From Haematobacter genomosp. 1 (GTDB lineage: Bacteria; Pseudomonadota; Alphaproteobacteria; Rhodobacterales; Rhodobacteraceae), in assembly GCF_002196855.1 (NCBI RefSeq), contig NZ_NIPW01000012.1:1-64000 (forward strand): a stretch of 64,000 nucleotides of DNA, given 5' to 3'. The notes beneath the pieces were generated by a model, which was given only the letters and a program-made list of their open reading frames with translations, was not told the origin of the DNA and ran no database searches. Positions within the stretch are counted from its first letter, which is position 1. Each line of letters opens with the position of its first letter. Shown here one piece after another: positions 9,129 to 16,978 of this stretch. A program made the translations under genes and the position numbers.

Positions 9129-9311
9129 AACGAATACAGCAGCTTTGACCAGTATGTTTTTTGCCGGCTGCCTTTTATTTCATTTTAGACGCACCGCACG
9201 CGTCTATCTGGCCCATCTTTCAGACCACCTTCAAATTACGACCTCCCAGCGTTGTCATTCGCGTGGGATCGCTTCATGTTTATCTCACGCGGGTCCCGAG
9301 GTTCTCGACAT

Positions 9312-9737
9312 TTATTTGCGGGCCGTAAAGTCCGTCTCGTCATGCGATGGATTGTTACGATCGTCGGTCGGCAGCCGGCGGACTGCCGCGAGGAGTTCCT
9401 CGATTGCCTGCTCTGCGGCCGCGAGCTTCAAACCCACCATCAATCCTTGCCGTCCAGCCATCGCGAGGAACACTCCCAGCACCTCATCAGAATGACTTTC
9501 CAACGCGACCAGATGCTCTCCGCTCGGACCGAATCTGCCGGCGAACCAGTTTTTTACCGTCTTTTCATTCGCTCCGGTCCAAGAGGGGACGACCTTCGCC
9601 CCCGCCCGACTATTTCCGAGGAATCGCTTCAAGGCTGATGCGATTTCATCTGCGAACCAATTTTCGGCCAAATGCTGGCCGTCCTCCGCATACCCGTTTT
9701 CGTTTGGAAAGAACTTGCCCTTTTTCGGAAACGACAT
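9312..9737 (-). CDS. Small putative DNA-binding protein of mobile-element type
   Basis: This 141-residue protein has a central segment WTGANEKTVKNWFAGRFGPS followed by GEHLVALESHSDEVL, which looks like a helix-turn-helix module of the kind found in short phage/ICE-associated proteins of alphaproteobacteria (recalled, not searched). The C-terminal part is helical and alanine-rich, with EQAIEELLAAVRRL as a possible amphipathic helix. It is divergent from the recombinase remnant, with about 60 bp between the starts, the usual position for a regulator of an integration module. The start MSFPKKGKFF is lysine-rich and preceded by GGAGG-like sequence. Function is inferred only. Confidence 0.65.
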   Translation of the reverse strand: MSFPKKGKFFPNENGYAEDGQHLAENWFADEIASALKRFLGNSRAGAKVVPSWTGANEKTVKNWFAGRFGPSGEHLVALESHSDEVLGVFLAMAGRQGLMVGLKLAAAEQAIEELLAAVRRLPTDDRNNPSHDETDFTARK

Positions 9738-9796
9738 TCCGACCTCCCTCGCGCTACATGGATGATGGAATCCAACAGAAGTTTCGCACGAATTGG

Positions 9797-10003
9797 ATGA
9801 ATTTGCTTGAAATAATGAGGAACAGGCGCTTGAGCAGTCGACCGTCGATCAATTCCGCGAAGAGCGAAGTGCCGCCGGATACGGATGTGCCTGCGGTTGC
9901 CTATGTCCGGATGTCGACCGATCATCAGAAGTACTCGACTGAAAATCAGCTCGATGCGCACCACCCCGGCGCTGGCCGAACGGCCGGTCTTACATGGGCG
10001 TAG
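9797..10003 (+). pseudogene. Truncated serine recombinase (resolvase N-terminus)
   Basis: The frame begins MNLLEIMRNRR and after about 35 variable residues reads VAYVRMSTDHQKYSTENQLD, the start of the catalytic domain of serine recombinases (the YxRxSTxxQ pattern with the nucleophile serine). The similarity stops abruptly at about 9958, and 14 unrelated codons lead to a TAG at 10001-10003. A functional enzyme would need at least 150 more residues. This is a broken integrase of a mobile element. A second start at 9815 is possible. Confidence 0.85.
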
Positions 10004-10004
10004 C

Positions 10005-10382
10005 GTGCGGCACGTCGTGCAAGGCTGGCGCGGATCACCGACCGCCGGAGCCATACTCGCTTGGGTCGGCCGCAATGGACCATTCATCGACGATGATCGC
10101 CTCGCTGAAGAGCAGGACTTATTTCACTGTCTTGGCGTCGAAGTCACTGAAGGCGGCGTGGGAGAGGCCGCGCGCCGCATCAAGGCTGGCGAGTCCGCCG
10201 CGACTGTGAGTTTTCCCGGCGGCACGCCAGACTTCGCACGATCACCGCTCCCCGTTGTCCACGGTTTCGAAGACGAACCGTTAGCGGACTATCCAGTTGA
10301 AAACTTTTGGGAGATGGATGCTGCGGTCACGCATGTGCTTAACAAGCAGGCGCCCGCGACAAATTGGCAGGAAGATGGTTGA
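10005..10382 (+). CDS. Unrecognised protein, probably 5'-truncated, first of an overlapping pair
   Basis: I do not recognise this frame. From a GTG at 10005 it encodes about 125 residues, including GRNGPFIDDDRLAEEQDLF and GEAARRIKAGESAATVSF, with balanced soluble-protein composition. It begins where the recombinase fragment ends, has no visible ribosome-binding site, and is open further upstream out of register with any start, so it is probably the C-terminal part of a longer gene cut at the same breakpoint. Its end overlaps the next start by 8 bp (ATGGTTGA), so the two genes were once translated as a unit. Confidence 0.45.
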   Translation: MRHVVQGWRGSPTAGAILAWVGRNGPFIDDDRLAEEQDLFHCLGVEVTEGGVGEAARRIKAGESAATVSFPGGTPDFARSPLPVVHGFEDEPLADYPVENFWEMDAAVTHVLNKQAPATNWQEDG

Positions 10383-10803
10383 GGCCGCCCGGATGCGCTT
10401 TCCCAACCTTCTCCTTCCAAATGCGTTATACGAAGACGCCCGTCTAGCACGGGAGCCCTTCGATGCGACGATCCGCGACCGGTTCTACGCCCTGCTCGGG
10501 TATTTGGACGCCTACATGAGCGGACGCGACGAGTACGGCAAAGAGGGACCGATATCGAAGGATATACTGCAAACACATTTTCAGGGTGAGCGTGCGCTGT
10601 TCTCGCCGGAATCGGCAAGCAATAAGCGCAACTTTGAAAACGAAATGACCTTCGTCGACCCGGAAAGCGGCAGTACCATATTCGCGCACTTTCACGGCAA
10701 GATTAGCCACAGATTTTTCCGCCTGCATTTTGACTGGCCCGTACCGGCGACGGCTACACAGCTCAAAGTGCTTTACATTGGCCCGAAACTGACCAAGTCC
10801 TGA
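10375..10803 (+). CDS. Unrecognised 142-residue protein, second of an overlapping pair
   Basis: The frame starts with an ATG inside the last codons of the upstream frame and encodes 142 residues with convincing protein-like composition. Notable segments are SNKRNFENEMTFVDPESG, IFAHFHGKISHRFFRLHFDW and a C-terminal strand LKVLYIGPKL. It looks like a compact alpha/beta protein with no signal or membrane segment. I cannot name a family. Coupled translation with the upstream frame and the location in a mobile island suggest an accessory two-component module such as defence or toxin-antitoxin; this is inference. Confidence 0.65.
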   Translation: MVEAARMRFPNLLLPNALYEDARLAREPFDATIRDRFYALLGYLDAYMSGRDEYGKEGPISKDILQTHFQGERALFSPESASNKRNFENEMTFVDPESGSTIFAHFHGKISHRFFRLHFDWPVPATATQLKVLYIGPKLTKS

Positions 10804-11218
10804 CAGGCGTCGGCTGATCGGCGAAGCTCCGCTCCTGGCGCAAAGCCGCCGCCAGTCCAGCTTGCAGCGAAGGTCTGGCTCCCGCCCGGCGCGCCGAGGC
10901 CCTCGCACGTGCGGCGAGAACTTAGCACCTGCGGCGAAGGCCTGCTTCGTCCCGCTTCGCTTGCACTGACTGGTAAAGATTGGTCCGCGCAGCACAAACG
11001 GCAAGTTCGGGGAGGCTGCACTGCAGCATAGCACCGCCTGCGAGTGACCGGTAAGGGCCGGCTTCGACGCCGCGGATATAAAGTTAAGCAGACAAATACG
11101 CTGCCAGTCACGAACTGGACTACAGGATAGCGAACGCGTTGCGGTTCATCTGCCAGCCAGAAAGACCGCCTTTCTTGAAACAAAAGGCAAGACTTTCTGA
11201 AACGCCAAAAATCGGGAA
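10804..11218. repeat. Non-coding interval with a degenerate GCGAAG(G/C)YCYGCT repeat
   Basis: No gene is visible. The motif GCGAAG(G/C)(T/C)C(C/T)GCT recurs approximately at 10821, 10867 and 10934. Similar decayed sequence is common in Rhodobacteraceae intergenic DNA (recalled). Composition turns AT-richer near 11080-11215, next to the tRNA-Pro 3' end. Confidence 0.5.
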
Positions 11219-11295
11219 TGGTCGGAGCGAGAGGATTCGAACCTCCGACCCCCTGCTCCCGAAGCAGGTGCGCTACCAGGCTGCGCTACGCTCCG
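11219..11295 (-). tRNA. tRNA-Pro (anticodon CGG)
   Basis: A complete 77-nt cloverleaf on the minus strand: acceptor CGGAGCG pairs with CGCTCCG, the anticodon arm CCTGC-TTCGGGA-GCAGG gives anticodon CGG, the T loop is TTCGAAT, and CCA is encoded at the genomic 3' end (11219-11221). Its 3' end points into the accessory island, toward the 3' end of tRNA-Lys. Confidence 0.97.
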
Positions 11296-11474
11296 ACCGT
11301 GGGAGGCGGACTAACCGATGACGGAGGGGTTTGCAAGGGGCCTTGCGGAGAGATTTGTCGGCTTGGAACATGTAGCGGGGTGGCGGCGGGAAAGGCAGGG
11401 GCTTGCGCCGAAGATTGGGTGGGGCAGGTGGCCCGGACGGCTGGCCTTGACGCAGCGGAGGGCTTACCGAACCC

Positions 11475-12233
11475 TCAGCGCGAGGGTTGGCGGGAAATCA
11501 CCGAGAGCGGCTGGAATACCATGCCCTGCGGTGTCCGGGCGGTGAAGGCGGTGATGCCGAACACCCGCGCGACGGTCTCCGGGGAGAGGACCGTCTCCGG
11601 CTCTCCCTCGGCGACGATGCTGCCCGCATGCATCAGGATAAGGCGGGTGCAATGCCTTGCCGCAAGGCCAAGGTCGTGGAGCGAGGCGAGCACGGTGCCG
11701 CCCCGGGCAGCGATTCCGGCAAACACGTCCATGGCGTGGATCTGGGCGGCCGGATCCAGCCCGGCGATCGGCTCATCCGCGATCATGAGCGGCGTGTCCT
11801 GTGCGATCATCCGTGCGATGAGGACGCGGGCCTGTTCCCCGCCTGACAGCTCCGTGGCCGGCCGCTCGCGGAATTCCGTCAGGTCCAGCAGCGCCATGGC
11901 CTCCTCCACGATCTGCCGGTCCCTTGCCCCCGCCGGATGAGCCGCGCGGCCGAGGGCCACCACCCGCTCCACCGACAGAGGCCACGCGATCTCCCGGCCC
12001 TGCGGCATGAAGGCAGCCTGCCGTGCCCGCTCCGAAGTGGGGAGCGCGGCGAGAGAGGAGCTCCCGCCGCTGGGCAGAAGGCCGAGGGCCGCGCGCAACA
12101 GGGTGGTCTTGCCTGCGCCGTTCGGGCCGAGAAGACCCACGAACTCTCCCGGACGAATGCAGAGGTCGATGCCTGCCAGAACGGTGCGGCCGCCGCGACG
12201 GACGGTCAGGCCGTGGGTTGTCAGCAAGGTCAT
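11475..12233 (-). CDS. btuD: Vitamin B12 ABC transporter ATP-binding protein
   Basis: This 252-residue ATPase powers import by the adjacent BtuC-like permease. Motifs are Walker A GPNGAGKTT near residue 36, signature LSGGEQARVLIAR, Walker B LMIADEP and the H-loop SLHD. The FecE/BtuD/HmuV type is clear; cobalamin is chosen over haem or siderophore because the operon follows a cobalamin riboswitch and a BtuB-like receptor. The ATG overlaps the permease stop by 4 bp (ATGA). A short hairpin (AACCCTC with GAGGGTT) overlaps the stop codon, without a T tract. Confidence 0.88.
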   Translation of the reverse strand: MTLLTTHGLTVRRGGRTVLAGIDLCIRPGEFVGLLGPNGAGKTTLLRAALGLLPSGGSSSLAALPTSERARQAAFMPQGREIAWPLSVERVVALGRAAHPAGARDRQIVEEAMALLDLTEFRERPATELSGGEQARVLIARMIAQDTPLMIADEPIAGLDPAAQIHAMDVFAGIAARGGTVLASLHDLGLAARHCTRLILMHAGSIVAEGEPETVLSPETVARVFGITAFTARTPQGMVFQPLSVISRQPSR

Positions 12234-13219
12234 GTCGTCTCCCGCCGCAGCCGCCATATGAGATGGAAGAAGAACGGCGCGCCGACCAGCGCCGTGAGCA
12301 CGCCCAGCTTCAGATCCCGCCCCGGCGCGATTGTCCGGGCGGCGATATCGGCGGCAAGGATCACCGCAGCGCCGCCAAGCGCGGAGGCCGGAAGCAGACG
12401 CGCAGGACTGGCGCCCACCGCGCGGCGCAGCAGATGCGGGACGACCAGCCCGACGAAGCCAACCGCGCCCGCCACCGCGGTGACGGAGCCGATCAGCGCC
12501 ACCACACCGGCAAGCAGCATGAGCCGCAGCCGGGGAAGCGAGACCCCCATGGTCGCCGCCGTTTCCTCCCCGAGCGTGAGCGCCTCCAGCCCCCGGCGGG
12601 TGGCAAGGATCAGCCCGGTGCCGAGACAGAAGAACGGAAGCACCATCCAGACATGCAGCATGGAGCGGTCGGCGAGCGATCCCATCATCCAGAAGACGAT
12701 CTCGTTCGCCGCGAAGGGATTGGGCGAGAGGTTCAGCACCAGCGAAGTCATCGCCCCCGCCAGCGCCGAAATGGCGATCCCGGCGAGGATCAGCGGCATG
12801 GCCCCGCCGCGACTGCCCGCGAGCATCAGGATCAGCACGAAGGAGAGCAGCGCCCCGGCGAGCGGTGCCGCCATGAAGAACGCGGGCGCGGCAGCGGCCA
12901 GCCCCGTCTGAAGCGCCAGCACCGCGCCGAGCGCCGCCGAGGCGGAGGTGCCGATCAGCCCCGGCTCCGCCAGCGGATTGCGCAGGAAACCCTGCATCGC
13001 CGCACCGGAGAGCCCGAGGCTCGCCCCGAGCAGAACCGCGAGCAATGCACGGGGCAGGCGTATCTCCTGCATGACGATCACCAGCAGGGGATCGCCCCGC
13101 CCCAGAAGCGCCCGGACGGCATCGAGCGGCGGCACCTCCGCCTGTCCGATGAGCAGCGAGGCCGCGAACAGCAGCGCCACCACCGCGCCGAGGGCAGGGA
13201 GCAGGCGGCGGGCAGTCAC
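12230..13219 (-). CDS. btuC: Vitamin B12 ABC transporter permease
   Basis: This 329-residue protein is a FecCD/BtuC-type permease with about ten membrane helices. Visible family marks are RLPRALLAVLLGASLGLSG near residue 55, followed by GAAMQGFLRNPLAEPGLIG, the cytoplasmic region that meets the ATPase. The GTG start at 13219 overlaps the BtuF stop by 4 bp (GTGA); a longer frame upstream has no membrane character and runs into btuF. It works with BtuD and the periplasmic BtuF. Confidence 0.88.
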   Translation of the reverse strand: MTARRLLPALGAVVALLFAASLLIGQAEVPPLDAVRALLGRGDPLLVIVMQEIRLPRALLAVLLGASLGLSGAAMQGFLRNPLAEPGLIGTSASAALGAVLALQTGLAAAAPAFFMAAPLAGALLSFVLILMLAGSRGGAMPLILAGIAISALAGAMTSLVLNLSPNPFAANEIVFWMMGSLADRSMLHVWMVLPFFCLGTGLILATRRGLEALTLGEETAATMGVSLPRLRLMLLAGVVALIGSVTAVAGAVGFVGLVVPHLLRRAVGASPARLLPASALGGAAVILAADIAARTIAPGRDLKLGVLTALVGAPFFFHLIWRLRRETT

Positions 13220-14724
13220 GGATACGCCGCCCTGTCCCGGAGCCGCCGGACCGCGTCGATCACATGCGGCGTGCCGCAAACCCAGTCGGCATCGGCCAGC
13301 GCCCCCTGCGCCGCCCCGGCCAGTGCGGCAAGGGCAGGGTGATCCAGAAGATCCTCGGCGCGGGACGATCCGGCATAACGCTCCCCCCGGATGATCAGGT
13401 CGGGATCGGCGAGCACCAGCTGTTCCAGCGACACCATGCCGCCGCCGCGAAGTCCAAGCTCCGACGCGATATTGGCAAGCCCCGCGGCGGCAAGGATCTC
13501 TCCCGCGAGGCTGCCATCGCCCGCCGTATAGCCGTTGGCATAATACAGCGCCGCGCGGCGCCGGTCGGCGGGCGGTTGGCCAAGCGCGGCGAGGTCGGCG
13601 TCGAACCGCTTGACGAGGCTTTGCGCCTCCGCCGTCCGGCCCAGAGCCGCGCCCATCCGCCGGACATTGTCGCGGATACCGGCGAGGCTGGTCTCCGGGT
13701 CAAACACCTCGACCGGCACGCCGATGCGGCGCAGGAGAGCGGTGGTTGCCGCGGAGCCGTAGCGCCCCGCCAGCACGAGGTCCGGTTGCAGCAGAACGAT
13801 CTCCTCCGCCAGCCCGTGGTTCCGGGGGTAGCGGGCCGCCTCCTCCGTCATGGCGGAAGAGCGGGGATCGCTTGCGAGATGGCTGATGGAGACCAGCTGC
13901 CCCGGTGCCGCCAGCATCATGGCAAGCTGGTCGGTGCAGAGGTTCACCGAGACGACGCGCCTTGGTGCCATCCCGCCGGAGACGGCGGCGGTCCCTGCTG
14001 CGGGGCTGGACGCAGGGTCCTCCGCTCCGGCGTGTTTCTCCCCTGCGGATACCGGAGGGGCGGACGTGTCCAAGCGAGCGGCGCTCGGGGCCAGGGCATG
14101 GGGCGTCCTGCTGTCTGCCGAAGCGTCTTGCGCTGTTCCGGTCGCAAGGCCCGCGACAGCGGCAGAGGTTGCGAACAGGGGGGTCGGCCCCCGCTGCGCG
14201 GCAGAGACAAGGGCCAAAGATGCGCGACCGATGACGCGCTGTCGCGTGACGCGATCCTGCCGCGCGGCAGAGAGAGGAGTCAGAGACGCGCCCCTCCCCG
14301 GTGCGGCATCCGGCCCTCCTTCCGGCATAAGGGCGGCGCGTCCGGCGACTCCGGTGAGGAGGGTTTCTGCAACCGCCAGGGGTGCCGCAAAGGGTGCTTC
14401 CGATGCGATGCCCGAAACGGTTCCGGGAACCTTGAGCCGCCCCGCTTCAAGCCCCGCTCCGGTGGCCCCGGTGAGGGCGAATGTTTCTGAAACCGCCGAT
14501 GCGCTGACCGAAGCGGTGCCGAGAGCCGCGATGCGCCCCGCTTCAAGCCCCGTATAGGGCACGGGCATCGACGTCAGGAAAGGTCGAGAGAATGGGGTAA
14601 GGACGGCGGCCGCAGGGAACGCGGGCGCCATCGAAGCGTCGGTCTCCGTCCGGGCGGCAAGCTCCGCGGCCTGCGCGGAAACCGCGAAGGTGAGAAGCGC
14701 CGTCCCGATGAGCCGTGCTACCAT
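13216..14724 (-). CDS. btuF: Periplasmic cobalamin-binding protein with a 230-residue low-complexity insert
   Basis: This 502-residue protein has a signal peptide (residues 1-19, ending SAQAA), then about 230 residues rich in Ala, Ser, Thr and Pro, then a class III periplasmic binding domain from about residue 254 (RRVVSVNLCTDQLAMML) to the end. The binding domain has the family helices around LVLAGRYGS and LEQLVLADPDLIIRG. Normal BtuF proteins are about 250-290 residues, so the insert nearly doubles the length. It contains a degenerate repeat (TGLEAGRIAALGT and AGLEAGRLKVPGT) encoded by a roughly 117-bp DNA duplication near 14351-14558. The start overlaps the btuB stop by 7 bp. Confidence 0.88.
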   Translation of the reverse strand: MVARLIGTALLTFAVSAQAAELAARTETDASMAPAFPAAAVLTPFSRPFLTSMPVPYTGLEAGRIAALGTASVSASAVSETFALTGATGAGLEAGRLKVPGTVSGIASEAPFAAPLAVAETLLTGVAGRAALMPEGGPDAAPGRGASLTPLSAARQDRVTRQRVIGRASLALVSAAQRGPTPLFATSAAVAGLATGTAQDASADSRTPHALAPSAARLDTSAPPVSAGEKHAGAEDPASSPAAGTAAVSGGMAPRRVVSVNLCTDQLAMMLAAPGQLVSISHLASDPRSSAMTEEAARYPRNHGLAEEIVLLQPDLVLAGRYGSAATTALLRRIGVPVEVFDPETSLAGIRDNVRRMGAALGRTAEAQSLVKRFDADLAALGQPPADRRRAALYYANGYTAGDGSLAGEILAAAGLANIASELGLRGGGMVSLEQLVLADPDLIIRGERYAGSSRAEDLLDHPALAALAGAAQGALADADWVCGTPHVIDAVRRLRDRAAYP

Positions 14725-16595
14725 TTCGCCTCCAGCCCGAGATAGGCCTGCCGCCCTTGGTTTCGGAAACCCCAGACGTCCATGTACTCCTTGTCGAACA
14801 GGTTCACCACGCGGGCGGTGGCGCGGAGATTTTCTGTGAGATCGTAACCGGCGGCGAGGTTGACGAGCGTGTAGTTGCCCAGTTCCTTCGTCTCGTAGAA
14901 ACCCCAGTACTGCGTGTCGTAATTGCCCGCCACGTAACGGATATCGGCGGTGAGCGATCCGCGACCGTTCAGCACCTGCTGCGTGGCGCCCAGACCAAGC
15001 TCATGCCGGGGGCGGCGCACTTCCACCGTGCCGTCAGGGTTCTTTGCGTCCAGATAGGTGTAGCGGACCGACAGACGCAGATCCTCCGTCGCATCGAACC
15101 GTCCGGCGATCTCCACCCCTTCCCGCGGGCTTTTGCCCTGCTGGTTGATGTAGCTCGCCCTCCCGTCCGGGGCGGCGCCATAGACATAGGTGATCTCGTC
15201 CTCCATCTTCTCGTTGAAGTAGGTGACGTCGATCAGCCCGCGTCCGTTCAGCACTTCCGTCTCGATACCGATATCGTAGCCGGTGTTGCGCTCGGGCTTC
15301 AAAGCGGGATTGCCGAGGGTGTAGCCGTCATTGGCGAAAAGCTCGTAATAGGAGGGTTTCACCAGCCCCCGCCCGGCAGAGGCATGTACCCGGAAGGCGC
15401 TGTCCGGGATCTGCCACGACAGGCCGATGTTCCAGCTCGTGAAATCCTCGAACGTGTCGAAATCGTCATGGCGGAGGCCCGCCTGCACATCCACGCCCGT
15501 GTCGAAGGAGCCGCGGTATTCCACGGCCACCGAATTGTTGGCGCGATCGTAGTCGCGGGCCGTGTCGTTCTCATCCTCCGACCGTTCGAGCATGAGGTTG
15601 ACCAGGTGCCGCGCCTCGGCCACCGGCCGGCCGTCCAGCCCGTAGCTGAGCCGGTATTTCAGCGCCCGCGTCTCCCCCCGCGTCTCTGCGGCCTCCGTCG
15701 TGCCCTGCCGGAAGACCGAGTTCTGAAATTCCAGCCGGTTGACGAGCCGTCCTTCCAGCATTTCGTATTCGGCCCAGAGGGAGGCGGTGAACTCCTTGCG
15801 CTCCCCGGTGAGGTGCGGATCGTCGATCAGGTAATCGCGATAGCCGGTGGCGGCATAGTTGGTCGCGTCATAGCCGTAGTCTTCCTCGGAATGGCGCAGG
15901 GTAAAGCCGAGCTTCAGGGCCTCCGTCGCCTGCCAGTCGCCGGTCAACCCGATGGTGCGGCGGTCCGTCCCGTCCTTTTCGCTGCCGGTGAAGGCGGGGT
16001 TGTAGCCGTGATCGTCCCGCTTCGAGATGTTGAAGGACAGCCCGCCCCGCTCCGTCCGCTGGGTGACCCAGCCGGAGGCCGCATACCCGTTGCCGACCTC
16101 TACCGCGCCGCCGTAATGCGTGCCGATCTCTCCCTGCCGGGTGATGATGTTGATGACCCCCGCAGACGCGTTAGAGCCGAAATAGACCGACTGAGGGCCG
16201 CGCAGCACCTCGATTCGCTCGACATTCGCGGTTTCCAGCCCGGTCAGGATGTATTCGTCATTGCCGCCCGTCGCCGGAACCCCGTCGATGAGGATGAGCG
16301 TGTGGTTCGCCTCGGCGCCCCGGATACGGACCTGCGTGAAGCTCGGACCGGCAGAGGTGACGGAGACGCCCGGCACTCCGCGGAGCGCGTCCTGCACGGT
16401 GCGGATGCCGCGCTCATCGATCTCCGCCGCGGTTATCACGGTGAAGGCGCGCCCATAGGCGCCCGCGGCAATGGGGGTAAGCCCGCCCGACAACACGATG
16501 CTGTCCAGCATCACCGGAGAGCCGGCCTGGGCATGAGCGGCCAGCGGCGCGAGGGCGGTAAGAACTGTGAGTATCCTGATGCCGTTGAAGGTCAT
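14718..16595 (-). CDS. btuB: TonB-dependent vitamin B12 receptor
   Basis: This 625-residue outer-membrane receptor takes up cobalamin using TonB energy. The start MTFNGIRIL is chosen because a signal peptide ending AAHAQA follows directly. A TonB-box-like stretch, a plug domain (VQDALRGVPGVSVTSAGPS, then RGAEANHTLILIDG and VEVLRGP-type residues) and a 22-strand barrel ending in an aromatic C-terminal residue (EAKW) are visible. It is the first gene of btuB-F-C-D and lies about 125 nt after the riboswitch, which explains its regulation by cobalamin. Confidence 0.93.
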   Translation of the reverse strand: MTFNGIRILTVLTALAPLAAHAQAGSPVMLDSIVLSGGLTPIAAGAYGRAFTVITAAEIDERGIRTVQDALRGVPGVSVTSAGPSFTQVRIRGAEANHTLILIDGVPATGGNDEYILTGLETANVERIEVLRGPQSVYFGSNASAGVINIITRQGEIGTHYGGAVEVGNGYAASGWVTQRTERGGLSFNISKRDDHGYNPAFTGSEKDGTDRRTIGLTGDWQATEALKLGFTLRHSEEDYGYDATNYAATGYRDYLIDDPHLTGERKEFTASLWAEYEMLEGRLVNRLEFQNSVFRQGTTEAAETRGETRALKYRLSYGLDGRPVAEARHLVNLMLERSEDENDTARDYDRANNSVAVEYRGSFDTGVDVQAGLRHDDFDTFEDFTSWNIGLSWQIPDSAFRVHASAGRGLVKPSYYELFANDGYTLGNPALKPERNTGYDIGIETEVLNGRGLIDVTYFNEKMEDEITYVYGAAPDGRASYINQQGKSPREGVEIAGRFDATEDLRLSVRYTYLDAKNPDGTVEVRRPRHELGLGATQQVLNGRGSLTADIRYVAGNYDTQYWGFYETKELGNYTLVNLAAGYDLTENLRATARVVNLFDKEYMDVWGFRNQGRQAYLGLEAKW

Positions 16596-16724
16596 CGCAG
16601 GGGCCTTTCCAACGCAGTGCCGCATGGCGGCCCGCGAATTGCAGAATGGCCTGATGGGAGTCCCGCAGGCCGGTGACGTCACCTCTGCGGAAGGGCCGCT
16701 TTCCAGACGCCCCTCGCGCCGGAA

Positions 16725-16915
16725 ATGGGTGAGCGCTGCGGCAGGTCTCCTGGCTCACGGGTCATTGCTCGGGCCGGTCTTCCCGGAGGCGGACCTCCAG
16801 TGACATTATGGGCCGTCGCTCGCCGCTCACAGTTGCGGGGGCAGCCGCGGTCTTGCCCGAAGGCGCACCGCAGTTCCCTTTTCATCCGGACTTGCCGGAA
16901 CCGAAGCAGACCATG
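16725..16915 (-). ncRNA. Cobalamin riboswitch
   Basis: On the minus strand the conserved B12 box AGCCAGGAGACCTGCC lies at 16755-16740. Upstream are the expected core elements, including GGATGAAAAGGGAA and the CCCCCGCAACTGTGA segment of the cobalamin-binding core. The element sits directly upstream of btuB, so adenosylcobalamin or a related form should turn the operon off. The exact ends are approximate. Confidence 0.95.
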
Positions 16916-16937
16916 GATGATCCGCTCCGCCGATCCT

Positions 16938-16943
16938 TGTCAA
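16938..16943 (-). promoter_or_regulatory. Candidate -35 box of the btu operon
   Basis: TTGACA on the minus strand lies about 25-35 nt upstream of the first riboswitch helix, the distance expected if transcription starts at the riboswitch 5' end. The -10 region (around TCATCC, spacer 17) is weak, so the call is tentative. Confidence 0.4.
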
Positions 16944-16944
16944 G

Positions 16945-16968
16945 CGCGAAGGGGGTTACCCCTTCGCG
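16945..16968 (-). terminator. Hairpin after the PCu(A)C-like gene
   Basis: A perfect 10-bp stem (CGCGAAGGGG with CCCCTTCGCG) and 4-nt loop begin 10 bp past the stop codon of the upstream gene. No T tract follows, so it may slow transcription or act with Rho. It separates that gene from the btu promoter. Confidence 0.55.
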
Positions 16969-16978
16969 GAGAGCCGGA

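Noticed and set aside
7862-11295. Direct repeat of a tRNA 3' end as a defined attachment site
   Set aside because: I looked for a second copy of the tRNA-Lys or tRNA-Pro 3' end inside the island and found none by eye, so no att site is annotated.
12023-13342. A 439-codon plus-strand frame rich in Arg, Gln and His
   Set aside because: It is antisense to btuC/btuD with shadow composition and no motif.
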